DNA of 64,000 nucleotides from Hoplostethus atlanticus (lineage: Eukaryota > Chordata > Actinopteri > Trachichthyiformes > Trachichthyidae). The notes under the pieces are model-generated. The model searched no databases. It saw nothing but the letters and a program-made list of their open reading frames with translations, and had not been told where the DNA came from. The DNA lies in contig JAXDDX010000120.1 in NCBI GenBank assembly GCA_034670405.1, forward strand, positions 1,302,001 through 1,366,000. The letters are read 5' to 3'. Positions 37,909 to 49,129 of this stretch are shown here, one piece after another (position 1 is the first letter of the stretch; every line of letters starts with the position of its first letter). The translations under genes were made by a program, and so were the position numbers.

Positions 37909-40900
37909 GTGCCTGTCCATGGCTTTATGCTTTTTGCTGATGCAGGAGTGGAACATCACTCGTCTGACATTCGAGTTTGACTCAGAGCCCTTTGGCAAGG
38001 AGAGGGATGCTGCCATCAAGAAGCTGGCCTCTGAGGCTGGGGTGGAGGTCATCGGACACATTTCACACACACTCTACGACCTGGACAAGTGAGTGTGTCT
38101 GTGCGTGTGTGGGTTTTATTCTGTAATTTAGTACATGTTCTTTACTCTATACTGTGCATATATATGTCTATATACTTCTGCATTGGTGTTTTACATCACT
38201 GCTCTTTATAGTACTCTTTATAGTACATTGATTGAAACTTTTCATTTCATTATTTTTGAAAGCATGTTTGCTCTTTTTGTGTGTGTTGAAATGTTTTTTC
38301 CCCAAAGGCTTTTTCAAATTTTGACCACTGTCCAGCCCAGACAGCTCAGTCAGTAGAGCATGAGAGTCTCAGGGTCGTGGGTTCGATCCCCACATAGTGT
38401 CAAGTATCTTTGTAAGTCGCTTTGCATAAAAGCGTCTGCTAAATGAGTGTAATGTAATGTCACACCAAACTTTATACACATGCATTCAATTATCTGTAAA
38501 TAACTTCCCACACTTATTACTTTTGACTGTTTTTATTGCTTATATTATATTCTATATGTGTGCATGCTATTGCATACTACATTATATTTGTGTTCATTTT
38601 TTTCCTTTGCTTTTTAATCTTGCTGCTGCAAGAACCTGATTTCCTCACAGAGATCAATAGTTTCATTTTAGATCTGTCTTCATCGTATCTTAACACTAGT
38701 AACGTACTGGCCTCTGTTGGATAAAACAAAATATGAAGTTTCAGGCTTGAAATGCCTTTAAATAACGACCATATCTCAATTGCACATAAGTGTGTCTAGA
38801 CAATCTGAAGGTTTGTGTTAACACTGAACTTCTATGCTAAAGATGTCTTTAGATGTCTGTGTTTATAACCCACACATTTTCAGAACAATTAATAAAGTAA
38901 TAAAATAGCCTACATTTACACTGATGCAAAACACACCCTCTTTATTTCAGAGCATAAGGTAATACAAATTCCTACAAACCCTTAGTTGAACAAACAAACC
39001 CATCAATTCTATTTCTTGTAGGCTTCGCTGTTTAGGCTTCGCCTTATGGGCTATGCTCGTACGCGAGAGCGCTGAAAATTCAACGATGCACCTATCAGCT
39101 GGGGCTCTGCCCCCAAGCGCCTGTATATAATGCCGTGTCTCCCGGCATTCGTCCTCCTTTTTCTTTCAGCGAACACCTTGCTAAAAGAGTATGGATTCCT
39201 TTGCAAAAGAAACAACGGCCCTTTTCAGGGCCAAGAGCTGCATTTCCTGCCCGGCGGATCTTCTGCCGGAGGACGGCCACTCTGCCTGCTTCCGCTGCCT
39301 TGGCACGGAGCACGCTAGAGCCGCCGTGGAGAGAATGGCGGACTGTGCCGCTTGCCTTTCCCTTCCCAGGGATAGGCTCGCGGCTAGATACCGCCACCTC
39401 GTTCCAGATACCCCTCTACAGAAGACGCTCAGCGTCTTTGATGCAGTCGACCCCCCTGAGATGGAGATCGATGACGAGCCGTTGGTCGCTGCTGGTGACT
39501 CCTCTCCCAGCTCGCCACGATCTCTGCGGCGGACAAGGGGCTAACCATGCCGGAGGCACTGCCAGCTAGCACCCCGGAAGAGATGTTAGGGGACTTTTTT
39601 AAACCCCCTCCCTCGTCGTGTCCTTCTGTCATCTGCCCGCTCTTTCCATCGGTCCAGTCCTACCTCAATGGAGCGGCCAAGGACCCATCATCCCTAAAAG
39701 CACCAGTCAAGGCATTTGCCGACCTGACCAGGGTTGAGGGTTGGAGTGCTCAACAGGCGAGGGGGATACCTCGCCTAGAGCCTCCCCTGGCGGCACTTCT
39801 CTGTCCGGGCGCCAGATGGCGTCCTGACGAGAAACCGTTGCCCCCCTCCCATCTCCGTAGGCAGCTGGCCGCTCTGGCGGACAAGACGCAGCCGCTGTCA
39901 ACAATATCGCTTTGTTGGCTTCTGCCCTGTCATCAGTGACAGTTGGTAAGGAGTCCTTCGGACCCGATGAAGTGGAGACAGTGGCTAAGTTTACTGGCGC
40001 CATCCTCCAACTCTCACTGCCGGTAGCAGCAGGGGTTGGACGGTGCATGGCCTGGTCCACTATGGCTGAGAGGGCCATGTGGCTCTCCCATGCCTCCTTG
40101 GCGGAGCAGGAGAGGCTCCGCCTGATCAACGGGCCACCGGATAGCTTGTTCGGCCCCAGGCTCAATGAGGTTTTGGCCTCTATCCAAACCATGGATGAGG
40201 ACCGCTCCCGCCTAGAGCGCCAAGGGGGGCCCCCCTTGGATCACACAGACCCGTGTGCTGGCGGTAGGGGCCAGAGAATACAGAACATTCATAGACAACG
40301 CTCCCCAACTGTCTGCCCGCCCTCTCTCCGAACGCTATGCGTTCTGGCTAGCCAAGTGGTTGAACGGTACATTGAGGGAGGGACACTCCCTCATGTTCAA
40401 ACACTGTCCGTCACTTTTCAAGGGCATAATAGAGACAAGGCTGAGCGACCCTGCGGCAAGCTCAGCCTTAGCAGATGAGATAACAAGGGGGCCATTGTAG
40501 CCGTCCCACCCAGCGAGCCTCAACATGGCTTTTACTATTTCCTGGTCCCCAAGAAAACGGGGGACATGAGGCCTATTCTGGACCTACGCCCCCTCAACAA
40601 GCTAGTGGTGGCAAGAAAGTTCAGAATGCTCACCACCAGAGCACTGCTAAGGTGTGTGAGAAAGGGCGACTGGTTAACATCCATCGATCTCAAGGACGCT
40701 TACTTCCATGTCCCCATTCTCCAATCACACAGGATATTCCTCCGCTTCACCTTTCAGGGCAGAGCGTACGAGTACCAATGCCTCCCCTTCGGCTATTCCC
40801 TAGCCCCGCGCACTTTCTCAAAGTGCGTCGAGGTGGCGCTGGGCCCGCTCCGTCAACGAGGAATAAGAATTCTATTTCACCTCGACGACATCCTAACAAT

Positions 40901-43900
40901 TTATTTTTCTTCAATACGAACGCCGATGCTCACATGAAGAAACAGCAGACTGTATGCAGGGATAACTGACTGTCAGCTCCCTCTTGGTGTTTTTCATGTG
41001 ATGCATGAACTTGAGTATGAATCAACATGACCAGGTAGTTCTGGATTACGTATGGTATTCAGAATTTGCTTGTGTCTTTTGCTCCTCGGGCCTTTGGGTC
41101 CAGCAGGGGTACATCGATCAGGCTCCACTCGTGGCTTCGCCTTAGCCCATAAGGCGAAGCCTAAACGGCGAAGCCTAAGAGAAATAGGTAGTTATGTACA
41201 ATCACTCTAGTTCTATGATCGTAGGCAAAGCCATTTAGTTTCACGCCTGCTGTCCCCTCCATGGTTCGCAGAAAGAAAATCGTGGAGGACAGATGCTGGG
41301 AGACACGGCATTATATACAGGCGCTTGGGGGCGGAGCCTCAACTGATAGGTGCATCGTTGAATTTTCAGTGCTCGCACTCTCGCGCATGAGAATAGCCCA
41401 TAAGGCGAAGCCTAAACGGCTTTGCCTTCGATCATAGAACTAGAGTTATAGTACATAACTACTGTTCATATTATTGCACATTGTGAAGGTACATAGTTAG
41501 ATCCCAAGAGCCTGGATTCTGCAGGCTGAAGATGTGGCTAAAACCTAGCTAGCTAGTATGCTAGCTAATGCGTGTCATTGAAAAGAGCATGATAACATAG
41601 CTAAATTAGGACCCATTGGTGAAAATTGACAGCAACATATTAACACTGCTATTGCATGAGCATATGTTGTTTTAGAAACCTGAGAACCAAGAAATCTATA
41701 AACTGATAGCTTTATATGTGTAGTCTTTTCCATCTGTTGACCTGTCTCTATTTTGGTTTTGCCCAGTGTAATAGAAACAGCTGAACCGCAGTGTTTCTGT
41801 TCATGTTCTCAGATTAAGTGGGTTTTTGAAAGTGTGTGGGTTCTTCTAATTGTGTTCAATGTGAAGCATTTGGTCTAATAGAATCTGGTCTTTCTGAAAG
41901 GTGCTATGTGTATGTATGTATCATTCTTAACATCTATAAATCCTTACCGCATTCATTTTGAGACATTAGTATGAATACCGTAAAGCAATGGGACCAAAAA
42001 CCTGGTAGTGTAAGGGGTTTACAGATTCAGTCGTAAACAAACCAATTGACTAGGACAGCGTTTCCCAACCTTTTCCCCTCTGTGGCACACTTTCCAAATT
42101 TACAGAATTTGGCAGACGCATGCGTGCGCACACACACACACACACACACACAGAGCTTAATGGTCAAGTAAATATGACTTAGGTAGGTAGGTACTTTATT
42201 AATCCCTGAGGGGAAATTTCTTAGTCACCGCAGCCAAGTAAGCCAAGATGTTACTTGGCTGCTGCTGAAAATCAAATTTCCCCTTTGATTTGCTCTTGTT
42301 TTTTTATGTTGACTTCTTAAATGAATAAAATACTCTGTGTCCTTGCTACCGACGGATGATTTGTTGTCAGATGCCTATTAAGTTTGCTCGGAACCATTGC
42401 ATGATCGGAAAGTTTCTCTCCACATACCAGACACATGGGAAGAGGGCACTATGGCTCTCCGATGTAGGTGAAACCATATGATGAGTAGCTGTCGTCGTAA
42501 TGCCTCCTCACTGACTTTTTGCTGCTGCCCTCAGCTACTCGCTCTGGGCTGCTGCGAGAGGATGATGGTGATGGGTCAGAAGGAGTTGGGGTCTTTCTTT
42601 TTACAAACCGGTCCATACTGGTTTAGCGTCATCACTTCTCAAACTTGTTAATGTAAGCTTGTTTACTGTAGTTGCGAACTGAGTCGCCAGTAACGCCGAC
42701 CAGTGGCGGATGGTGCATTTTTCTCCAGGGGGAGCTATACCAAAAATCAAGCAAACATGTACTAAGGTATCATCAGTGTATTTAAATAAATGAAAAGGCC
42801 TTTATTTGTATTTGCTGAGCTGAATGAATATTTGTTGTAATGAAACGTGCTTAGTTAAGGTAAGTTAAGGTTCTTCAATTAGTGCAAATTCTTTATAATA
42901 ATTATCTTTGATGCTACAATATGTAATGGTGAAAGACTAAAGTAAGCAAAAAGTGCCTCGATAAGTGCAAAAGAAATCTGACAACACAGAACCCTGAGAC
43001 AATAGCAGAAAATTATGAGCATAGTAAGACCTAATAGAAAATAACATTTAAGAAAAAATGAATGAATATGGTATTACATTTGAAATACCCAGTGCCATCA
43101 AAAAGCTGAGTGAACTGGCTCAAAGCCATATGACTTTGCCACCTTGTGGCTTAAACTTTTCGTACATAAATTGTGCCCTTCTCTCCTTGAGAGATGCACA
43201 TTTCTCAATGACTCTATGGCACCACAGAACTTGACACAGTTTATTATTTTAGACAGGATGTGCCTGTTTTTGTCAACCTCCTCATTATGCTTACGGATCC
43301 CTATCCTGTAGCCTTCATCAAGCTGAGCAGCTATGTTTACTTTCACAAACATTTGCTTTTGTTTTTTCTGATATGTGGTTTAAATGATTCAAACCTGTCT
43401 GAATCCATGCTGGGTCTGAGACCTGTCGTTTGAAAAAGGATGCAGGAAAAGCAAAATAAAGCATTGGTGTCATTGGCACAGCTTTCCTGCGCCCCACCAA
43501 GCTCCTATATCTTGTATTGAGAGGAGCGAACTGCGCATGTACAACTTATAACAAGAGTCAATGGGCAAAGATTGTTGCGCCCCAGGCCGGAAATACATGA
43601 CCTAGCAGTAACTTTAGACAACGTAGAACAATTGTAATCTACATTTTATTGCAGATTATACATTTTACTCACTAACTATATAATATTTACCACTCTCATT
43701 TAAAAAAAAAAAAAATTCAAAGTAATTTTTAAAGTCTTATTCAATGAAGTCTAGGATGTGGGGAGTGGTGGGGCGGCGCCCTAGCGCCCTCTATTGGCCA
43801 GCCGCCACTGGTGCCAACATTAATGTTCTTTCTGGATTTTTAATTAAACAATCTGAATTTGAATGACATTTATTCAATTTAAGTGTTTTTTTTTAAAGTT

Positions 43901-46900
43901 TAAAGGATTTCACATGGCACACCTGACGGCACACTAGTGTGCCACAACACACCGGTTGGGAAACGCTGGACTAGGAGACTGATCTGAGCTGCCCCGATTA
44001 CTAGTTACTAGCCTAACTAGCCACCTCCAGTTCTACTGAGAAGTGTATAGCCCACATTGACAGGGTCTCTCCAGCCCTGAGTTAATCCAGATTCAATTTT
44101 TTTCCAGATTCAGTGGATACCAATGCATAATCTTAGTTAGATGGTCCAGTGTGTGATACCCCCGTTCACCCTGAGAGTCTAGTGTGAGTAGATTTATCAC
44201 TGAGAGACAAAAACATTTGTGAAATCAGTTGTTAATGTTATTTTCAAAATCGGTTAGGATTTGAAAAGGCCCAGTCCCCAGCCTTAGCAACAGGGTTTAT
44301 GGGAAATGGGGTCTCACCCACGGTTTAATTTGTTTACGGTAATTATACCAAAGTACCACAATTCATTTGACAACGATATATTGGTTGTTTCATAATGGTA
44401 TACATAGCACCTTTAATTTCAGTATTTTGTCAGAGAACTCACTGGAAACCTGGCTATTGTTGTCCCGGCAGGATCATTGAGCTGAATGGTGGCCACCCCC
44501 CATTGACTTATAAGCGTTTCCAGACCCTGGTGGCCTCCATGCCCCCACCAGATCCCCCCGTGGAGCCACTTACGCAGGCCAACATGGGGATGTGCACCAC
44601 CTCCATCGCCAAGGAGGGGCAAAAGGACAAGTACTGCGTCCCACTGCTAGAAGAGCTGGGTATGCAAACTTTATAAGTGATATAGACCAATATAAGGGCA
44701 TTGGCATTTTATTAAAAATTGGATATGATCCAGTTAGTGTGGTGATTGAAGTGTGGCTAGTGCAGCTTTTAAGAATGTCGGCACAAAATATTTGCCATTT
44801 GCAACTTCATTACATTGGCATTGGCCTTCAAAACACATATCGGTCGAACCCTAATATAGAGCTGTTCCGATCTTTATGTTAAGTGTTTTTTTTGTCCCAT
44901 GGCAGGTTTTGATACAGAGGGTTTGGGTCCTGCAGTGTGGCCAGGTGGAGAGACTGAAGCCCTGGCTAGAATAGAGAGACAACTGGGCCCCGATGTCTCC
45001 ACTGTAAGACACACATACACACATCACATATACAGTTTCAAGGGAAAGTTTGTGAACCCTTTTGAATAACATGTATTCCTGCATAAATGGGTCCTAAAAT
45101 ATCATATAATCTTCATCATGAAATCATAACAATAGATAAACACAATGTGATTTAACAAATGACTCACAAAAAATGTACTTTTACATGTTTTTATTGAACA
45201 TATTGTCTAGGATAATGTCTCTAGGATAATGACTTGAAAGGGGGTTGAATCCCTGATGTTCATGAACTCTTCTCTGGTGAAAGAGCTCCGTGTACTATAA
45301 CAAAACACTGAATTTACAAACAAAACAAGACAAAACAATGCGTACCAACACACATCCGCTGCTGGGCCCTCTTGGCTAAGTTGATGGTGTTCAGGGACCA
45401 TGTGAGGTCATCGGCGATGTGCACACCAAGGAATTTGGTGCTGCTGACTCTCTCCACAGTGGAACCGTTGATGTGCAGTGGTGCATGTTCGATCCGAGTC
45501 TTCCTGAAGTCCACAATCAACTCTTTTGTCTTGTCGACATTGAGGGACAGGTTGTTGTCCTTACATCAACCCACTAGCTACTCGACTTCTTCCCTGTACA
45601 CTGTTGTATCATCAGCAAACGTAATGATGTGGTTTGTACTGGATTTGGCGGAGCAGTCGTGGGTTAGCAGCGTGAACAGCAACAGGCTGAGCAAACAACC
45701 CTGGAGGGCCCCGGTGCTCAGCGTGATGGAATGGGAGGTGTTGCTGCCAACGCAGACTGTCTTTCTGTCAGGAAGTCCTATTTCCGTAATAATAATAATG
45801 TACATAATCATGTATCACAATGCTAAAGATACACTCTGTACTTTGTATAAAGTCAGTGCAATTGTCATATTTACTGTATAATATCAATACTGTGTGAAGT
45901 ATCGCATTGTATAGTGACCCATAGTATCGATATTGTATCGTATGGTATGGCATCGCATTGGTCCTTGACAATACCCAGCCTTAGTATGTAAGCATAGTTT
46001 CAGAAATGTGCTTCAGTTTGCGTGGTGTCCTCCTCTTCCAGGCCTGGCAGGTGAATTTTGAGCGGCCAAAGCTGAACTCCAGCCCTCTGCTGCCCAGCCC
46101 GCTCGGTCTCAGCCCTTACCTCCGCTTTGGCTGTCTGTCCTGTCGCCTCTTCTACCACAAACTTGCCGAGCTCTACAAAAAGGTGGACCAAACACACATG
46201 CATGGCATAAAAATGGTCAAATTTAAATGATTGAATATCGGCACAAAATATTGCCTGTCAGCAGCCTCAATCCAAAAATATCTGTATCGGCCTTCAAAAT
46301 GCAGTTGGACTCAAAGTTACACTAACTGGCTACACTTTTTTTCCCTCTTTCCCTCTTTACCATACCAACATGGGCAGGTGAAGAAGAACGGCAGCCCGCC
46401 CATCTCGCTGTATGACAAGCTGCTGTGGCGTGAATTCTTCTACACGGCGGCCACCAACAACCCGTGGTTCGACAAGATGGAGGGCAACCCCATCTGCATA
46501 CGCATCTCCTGGGACAAAAACCCACAGGCGCTAGCAAAGTGGGCTGAGGCCAAGACCGGCTTCCCCTGGATCGATGCCATCATGACCCAGCTGAGGCAGG
46601 AGGGCTGGATCCACCACCTGGCCAGGCATGCTGTGGCCTGCTTCTTGACCAGAGGAGACCTGTGGATCAGCTGGGAGGAAGGCATGAAGGTAGAGGAGCA
46701 GCAGGAGAAGGAAGGCATGAATGTAGAGGAGGAGGGAGGCAGGAAGGTAGAGGATGAGGATGGAGGCATGAAGGTAAAGGAGGAGGAGGAGGAGGAGGAG
46801 GAAGGCAGGAAGGTATAGGATGAGGAGGAAACCATTAAGGTAAAGTAGGAGGAGGAAGGCATGAAGATAGAGGAGGAGGAAGGCAGGAAGGTGGAGGATG

Positions 46901-49129
46901 AGGATGGAGGCAGGAAGGTAAAGAATGAGAAGGAAGGCATGAAGATAGAGGAGGAGGAGGAAGGCATGAAGGTGGAGGAGGAGGAGGAGGAAGCCATTAT
47001 GGTAAAGTAAGAGGAGGAAGGCATGAAGATAGGGAAGGAGGAAGGCAAAAAGGTAGAGGGTGAGGATGGAGGAGGAAGGTAGAGGATGGGGATGGAGGCA
47101 TGAATGTAAAGGAGGAGGAGGAAGGCATGAAGGTGGAGGATGAGGAAGGCATTAAAGTAAAGTAGGAGGGCAGTAGAAGAGGAGGAGGAAGGCATGACGG
47201 TAGGGGAGGAAAAGGAGGAGGATGGCAGGAAAGTAGAGGAGGAGAAAGGCATGAAGAGTTTCACTGATTAGCAACTAGGAACTAATCAGTGAAATCAGTT
47301 CAGTGTTTGGTTGGAATGAAAACCTGCATACTCTTCCATGGCAAATGAATTGGCTCATAGGGAACATTGGAAATCAGACTCTTAACCCTTTAAGAAAAAC
47401 ACCATTAACAAATCAAGAAACCAAAAAAATGGGGCCTGTAATGTAGATGGACTTGGAATACAACATGAAACTGTGTGTTTTCTGAAGAGGTAACCGTAAC
47501 CTAGGGAAACCAGACATAGCTGTGACAAAAACTCGACAGAGGTGACCAAGGGAATTTGAGGATTTAGAAGAAGCTAGAACAAGCTCAGCAAGCTGAGCGT
47601 CCAAACCATTAACTTTGAAGAGTTGACCATAAAATGGACAAAGGCAATGAATTGGAAAAGGGAATGGAGATGCTTTTCCACAAGGCAATGTAATATTTTA
47701 GACCAATTATAGATGGTCACTCAGTGGGGACTGGTATGTGAAGAATTCCACTAGTTAAGCTAGCAAGTCTGTTCACACTGCGGAGGCTGAAACCAATGCA
47801 GCACATTGTTTTTTCTGCAAACTTTTCTTTTTGTCCATAACGACCTGACAAACTGTTTCTGCAGCATGTATATCGTGACCTTAACAGCCAGTATCTATCT
47901 TTGAAGGTGTTTGAGGAGTTGTTACTGGATGCAGACTGGAGTGTGAACGCCGGCAGCTGGATGTGCCATTCCTGCAGCTCCTTCTTCCAGCAGTTCTTCC
48001 ACTGCTACTGTCCTGTTGGTGCTGGACGACGGATAGACCCCAATGGAGACTACATCAGGTAGACACATATGCATGGCAGCTTGCATGTACACACTCACAC
48101 ACACAAATACACTACCACAGTTGATCTGTAGCTTAAACCTTCATTCAAGTGCACCTACCCTTTAGTCCAGGTCATTGGTCACTGTGTTCCTTGGCCTTCA
48201 AAACATAGATGTAGGCAGATCTTTCAGTCTTATCATGGTCAATTCAGCAGATAGGATAAGGAGGACATTTGCTGGTAATGGAGAAAAGCAAAAAGGTCTT
48301 GACCATTTTTGCGATGTCTCCAACCCTGAAAATGTTCAGGGCATGAAACACACCACATTTTGGTGCTTCTATGTAAATCTGAACATTTTGTCCTATTTAG
48401 CCTAATGAAGCCAAGCCTTTGCTCCCTGTGCTTCCAGACGCTACTTACCCGTGCTAAGAGATTTCCCTGCCAAGTACATCTACGACCCGTGGAACGCACC
48501 GGAGGAGGTTCAACACTCGGCCCGCTGCGTGGTCGGATGGGACTATCCAAAACCGATGGTGAACCACGCTGAGGCCAGCCGGCTCAACATCGAGAGAATG
48601 AGGCAGATCTACCAGCAGCTTTCACGATACAGAGGGCTCAGTAAGGGACAAAGGATTCCATGTCTTATTCTGTGGTTTCGTTTGACATTTTTTTTCCAGA
48701 CCCATCTCTCTCTGGCTCTCTCTCTTTAGGGAGGGATCATAAAAAGCTAATATTTGAATATTACTTGACTGGGATCAGTGTTGACTTGTGTAATTTGGTT
48801 AACATTCTTTAAAGTATTCAGATTATTTCCTTAAAATAACAGGGTGAACTAACTATGTAGAGTTCAAGCATCTGAGTTCAAGCAGCTTTGTTTTGTCCTC
48901 ATCTTCTACCGAAAACAGATTGTAGGTTTGAAAATGCCCTCAAAATGCCCCTTTTTTGCTATTTCCATCTGTTTTTTGGTTGGTCTTTTAACTGGTAAAA
49001 TATTCAGCCCCATTCTTTATCTTCATGCCTCTAGGCTTGTTGGCGGCTGTGCCGTTGGGGCCCATCGAGGATTTAAATGTCAACGGGTGTCAAGCCGCAG
49101 TGCCGCCTGTTACCAGCAGGAAACAGTGA
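35648..49129 (+). CDS. cry3: Vertebrate-type cryptochrome (CRY1/2/3 class)
   Basis: Flavoprotein-fold clock repressor that with PER inhibits CLOCK-BMAL1. Ten coding exons up to a TGA: 35648-35808, 37051-37159, 37946-38088, 44472-44659, 44906-45003, 46042-46182, 46378-46689, 47907-48058, 48438-48640, 49035-49129; all phases agree (533 codons). The start [20 protein letters not shown] matches the family; an in-frame ATG 60 bp upstream would add 20 unlike residues. The photolyase-like N-terminal domain covers roughly residues 5-165 and the FAD-binding domain ~215-500 ([43 protein letters not shown]). The electron-transfer Trp triad (human W320, W374, W397) is intact, but the W399 equivalent is Cys404 and the L400 equivalent His405. 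After the core (QLSRYRGL) only 33 residues precede the stop, short for the family. The cry3 symbol is inferred from the tmem263/rbbp5 context; class membership is certain. Confidence 0.93.
35838..35995 (-). mobile_element. tRNA-Met-like pseudogene or SINE head
   Basis: On the minus strand 35993-35923 reads like elongator tRNA-Met: A box TTTAGCTCAGTGAGTAGTGC, CAT in the anticodon position, and B box GGTTCAAACCTC. The anticodon stem is disrupted by extra bases. It lies just after cry exon 1, inside intron 1. Confidence 0.5.
36540..36660 (-). mobile_element. tRNA-derived SINE candidate
   Basis: The minus strand shows an A-box-like GGTTGGCCTAGCGTAGAGGC and a B-box-like GGTTCGATCCCAG. Located in cry intron 1. 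Confidence 0.45.
36895..37027. repeat. Short tandem repeat, ~40-bp unit
   Basis: AATATGTCTACTGACAGGTT and variants recur four times immediately before cry exon 2. Confidence 0.75.
37410..37525. repeat. Dispersed repeat, inverted copy of bases 1-128
   Basis: Shares ATTTGTGTGTCTGACAAG (as reverse complement), AACAATCTGAGCCTGTCAGT and CACTTTTAGTGGACGT with the window start. The adjoining TTGTTCAAAAATGTGTGATG (37360-37390) recurs at 49530-49560, so the family is wider. Confidence 0.7.
37848..37908. repeat. (CA)n microsatellite before cry exon 3
   Basis: An almost pure CA tract ending 37 bp upstream of exon 3, close to its branch-point region. Confidence 0.95.
38333..38460 (+). mobile_element. 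tRNA-derived SINE
   Basis: Head with A box AGCTCAGTCAGTAGAGCATG and B box GTGGGTTCGATCCCCA, then the tail GTCGCTTTGCATAAAAGCGT followed by CTGCTAAATG, a module seen widely in fish SINEs. A second tail copy lies at 53772-53815. Sits in cry intron 3. Confidence 0.7.
39010..41465 (+). mobile_element. DIRS-type retrotransposon, internally deleted
   Basis: Inverted terminal repeats: 39010-39178 matches the reverse complement of about 41256-41463 (both hold TTTAGGCTTCGCCTTATGGG and ATGCACCTATCAG). A short internal region (about 41140-41225) is complementary to both outer ends, the hallmark of DIRS elements. A Cys-rich gag-like frame begins at 39191 (CISCPADL ... CFRCLG) and breaks into shifted frames to about 40500. 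A reverse transcriptase segment (40566-40910) has [12 protein letters not shown] and a catalytic box HLDDIL. Sequence then jumps to non-coding DNA, so the rest of the RT, RNase H and tyrosine recombinase are gone. Inactive, in cry intron 3. Confidence 0.85.
42056..43968. mobile_element. hAT transposon with perfect 8-bp target duplication
   Basis: Ends are CAGCGTTTCCCAACC and its exact inverse GGTTGGGAAACGCTG, flanked by the identical 8-mer GACTAGGA (42048-42055 and 43969-43976). This is diagnostic of the hAT superfamily. Inside are a (CA)n tract, a LINE 3'-tail-like piece (TTTATTAATCCCTGAGGGG) and a second element (42701-43810). Located in cry intron 3. Confidence 0.9.
42701..43810 (-). mobile_element. 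Second hAT-like element nested in the first
   Basis: Ends CAGTGGCGG and CCGCCACTG are exact inverses. The flanking octamers (ACGCCGAC and GTGCCAAC) agree only partly. Minus-strand frames 43098-43352 and 43318-43500 carry hAT (ZMYM/TTF-type) transposase phrases: [40 protein letters not shown] and [20 protein letters not shown]. Only the N-terminal part of a transposase is present, frame-shifted. Confidence 0.7.
45040..45310. mobile_element. Tc1-like terminal relic
   Basis: Begins near GGGAAAGTTTGTGAACCCTT followed by TTGAATAACATGTATTCCTG, wording of Tc1 ends; no transposase left. In cry intron 5. Confidence 0.5.
45310..45800 (-). mobile_element. LINE reverse transcriptase fragment
   Basis: Minus-strand frames hold [18 protein letters not shown], the catalytic box [12 protein letters not shown], then LVVDFRK-like text ([20 protein letters not shown]) and [14 protein letters not shown], the usual order in L2/Rex-type LINE ORF2. 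Frame-shifted and truncated at both ends. In cry intron 5. Confidence 0.8.
46690..47270 (+). repeat. Purine minisatellite seeded from the cry exon-7 splice donor
   Basis: About 18 imperfect units of 24-33 bp carry GAGGAAGGCATGAAGGTAGA. That sequence is the end of cry exon 7 plus the start of intron 7 (GGCATGAAG/GTAGAG at 46681-46695). Many units keep a donor-like AAG/GT(A/G). The array starts directly at the authentic junction and is almost wholly A/G on this strand. Confidence 0.92.

Noticed and set aside
46440-47264. Long Ser/Phe/Pro-rich frame of 274 codons on the minus strand
   Set aside because: It is the antisense of cry exon 7 plus the purine minisatellite; the repeat explains its openness.
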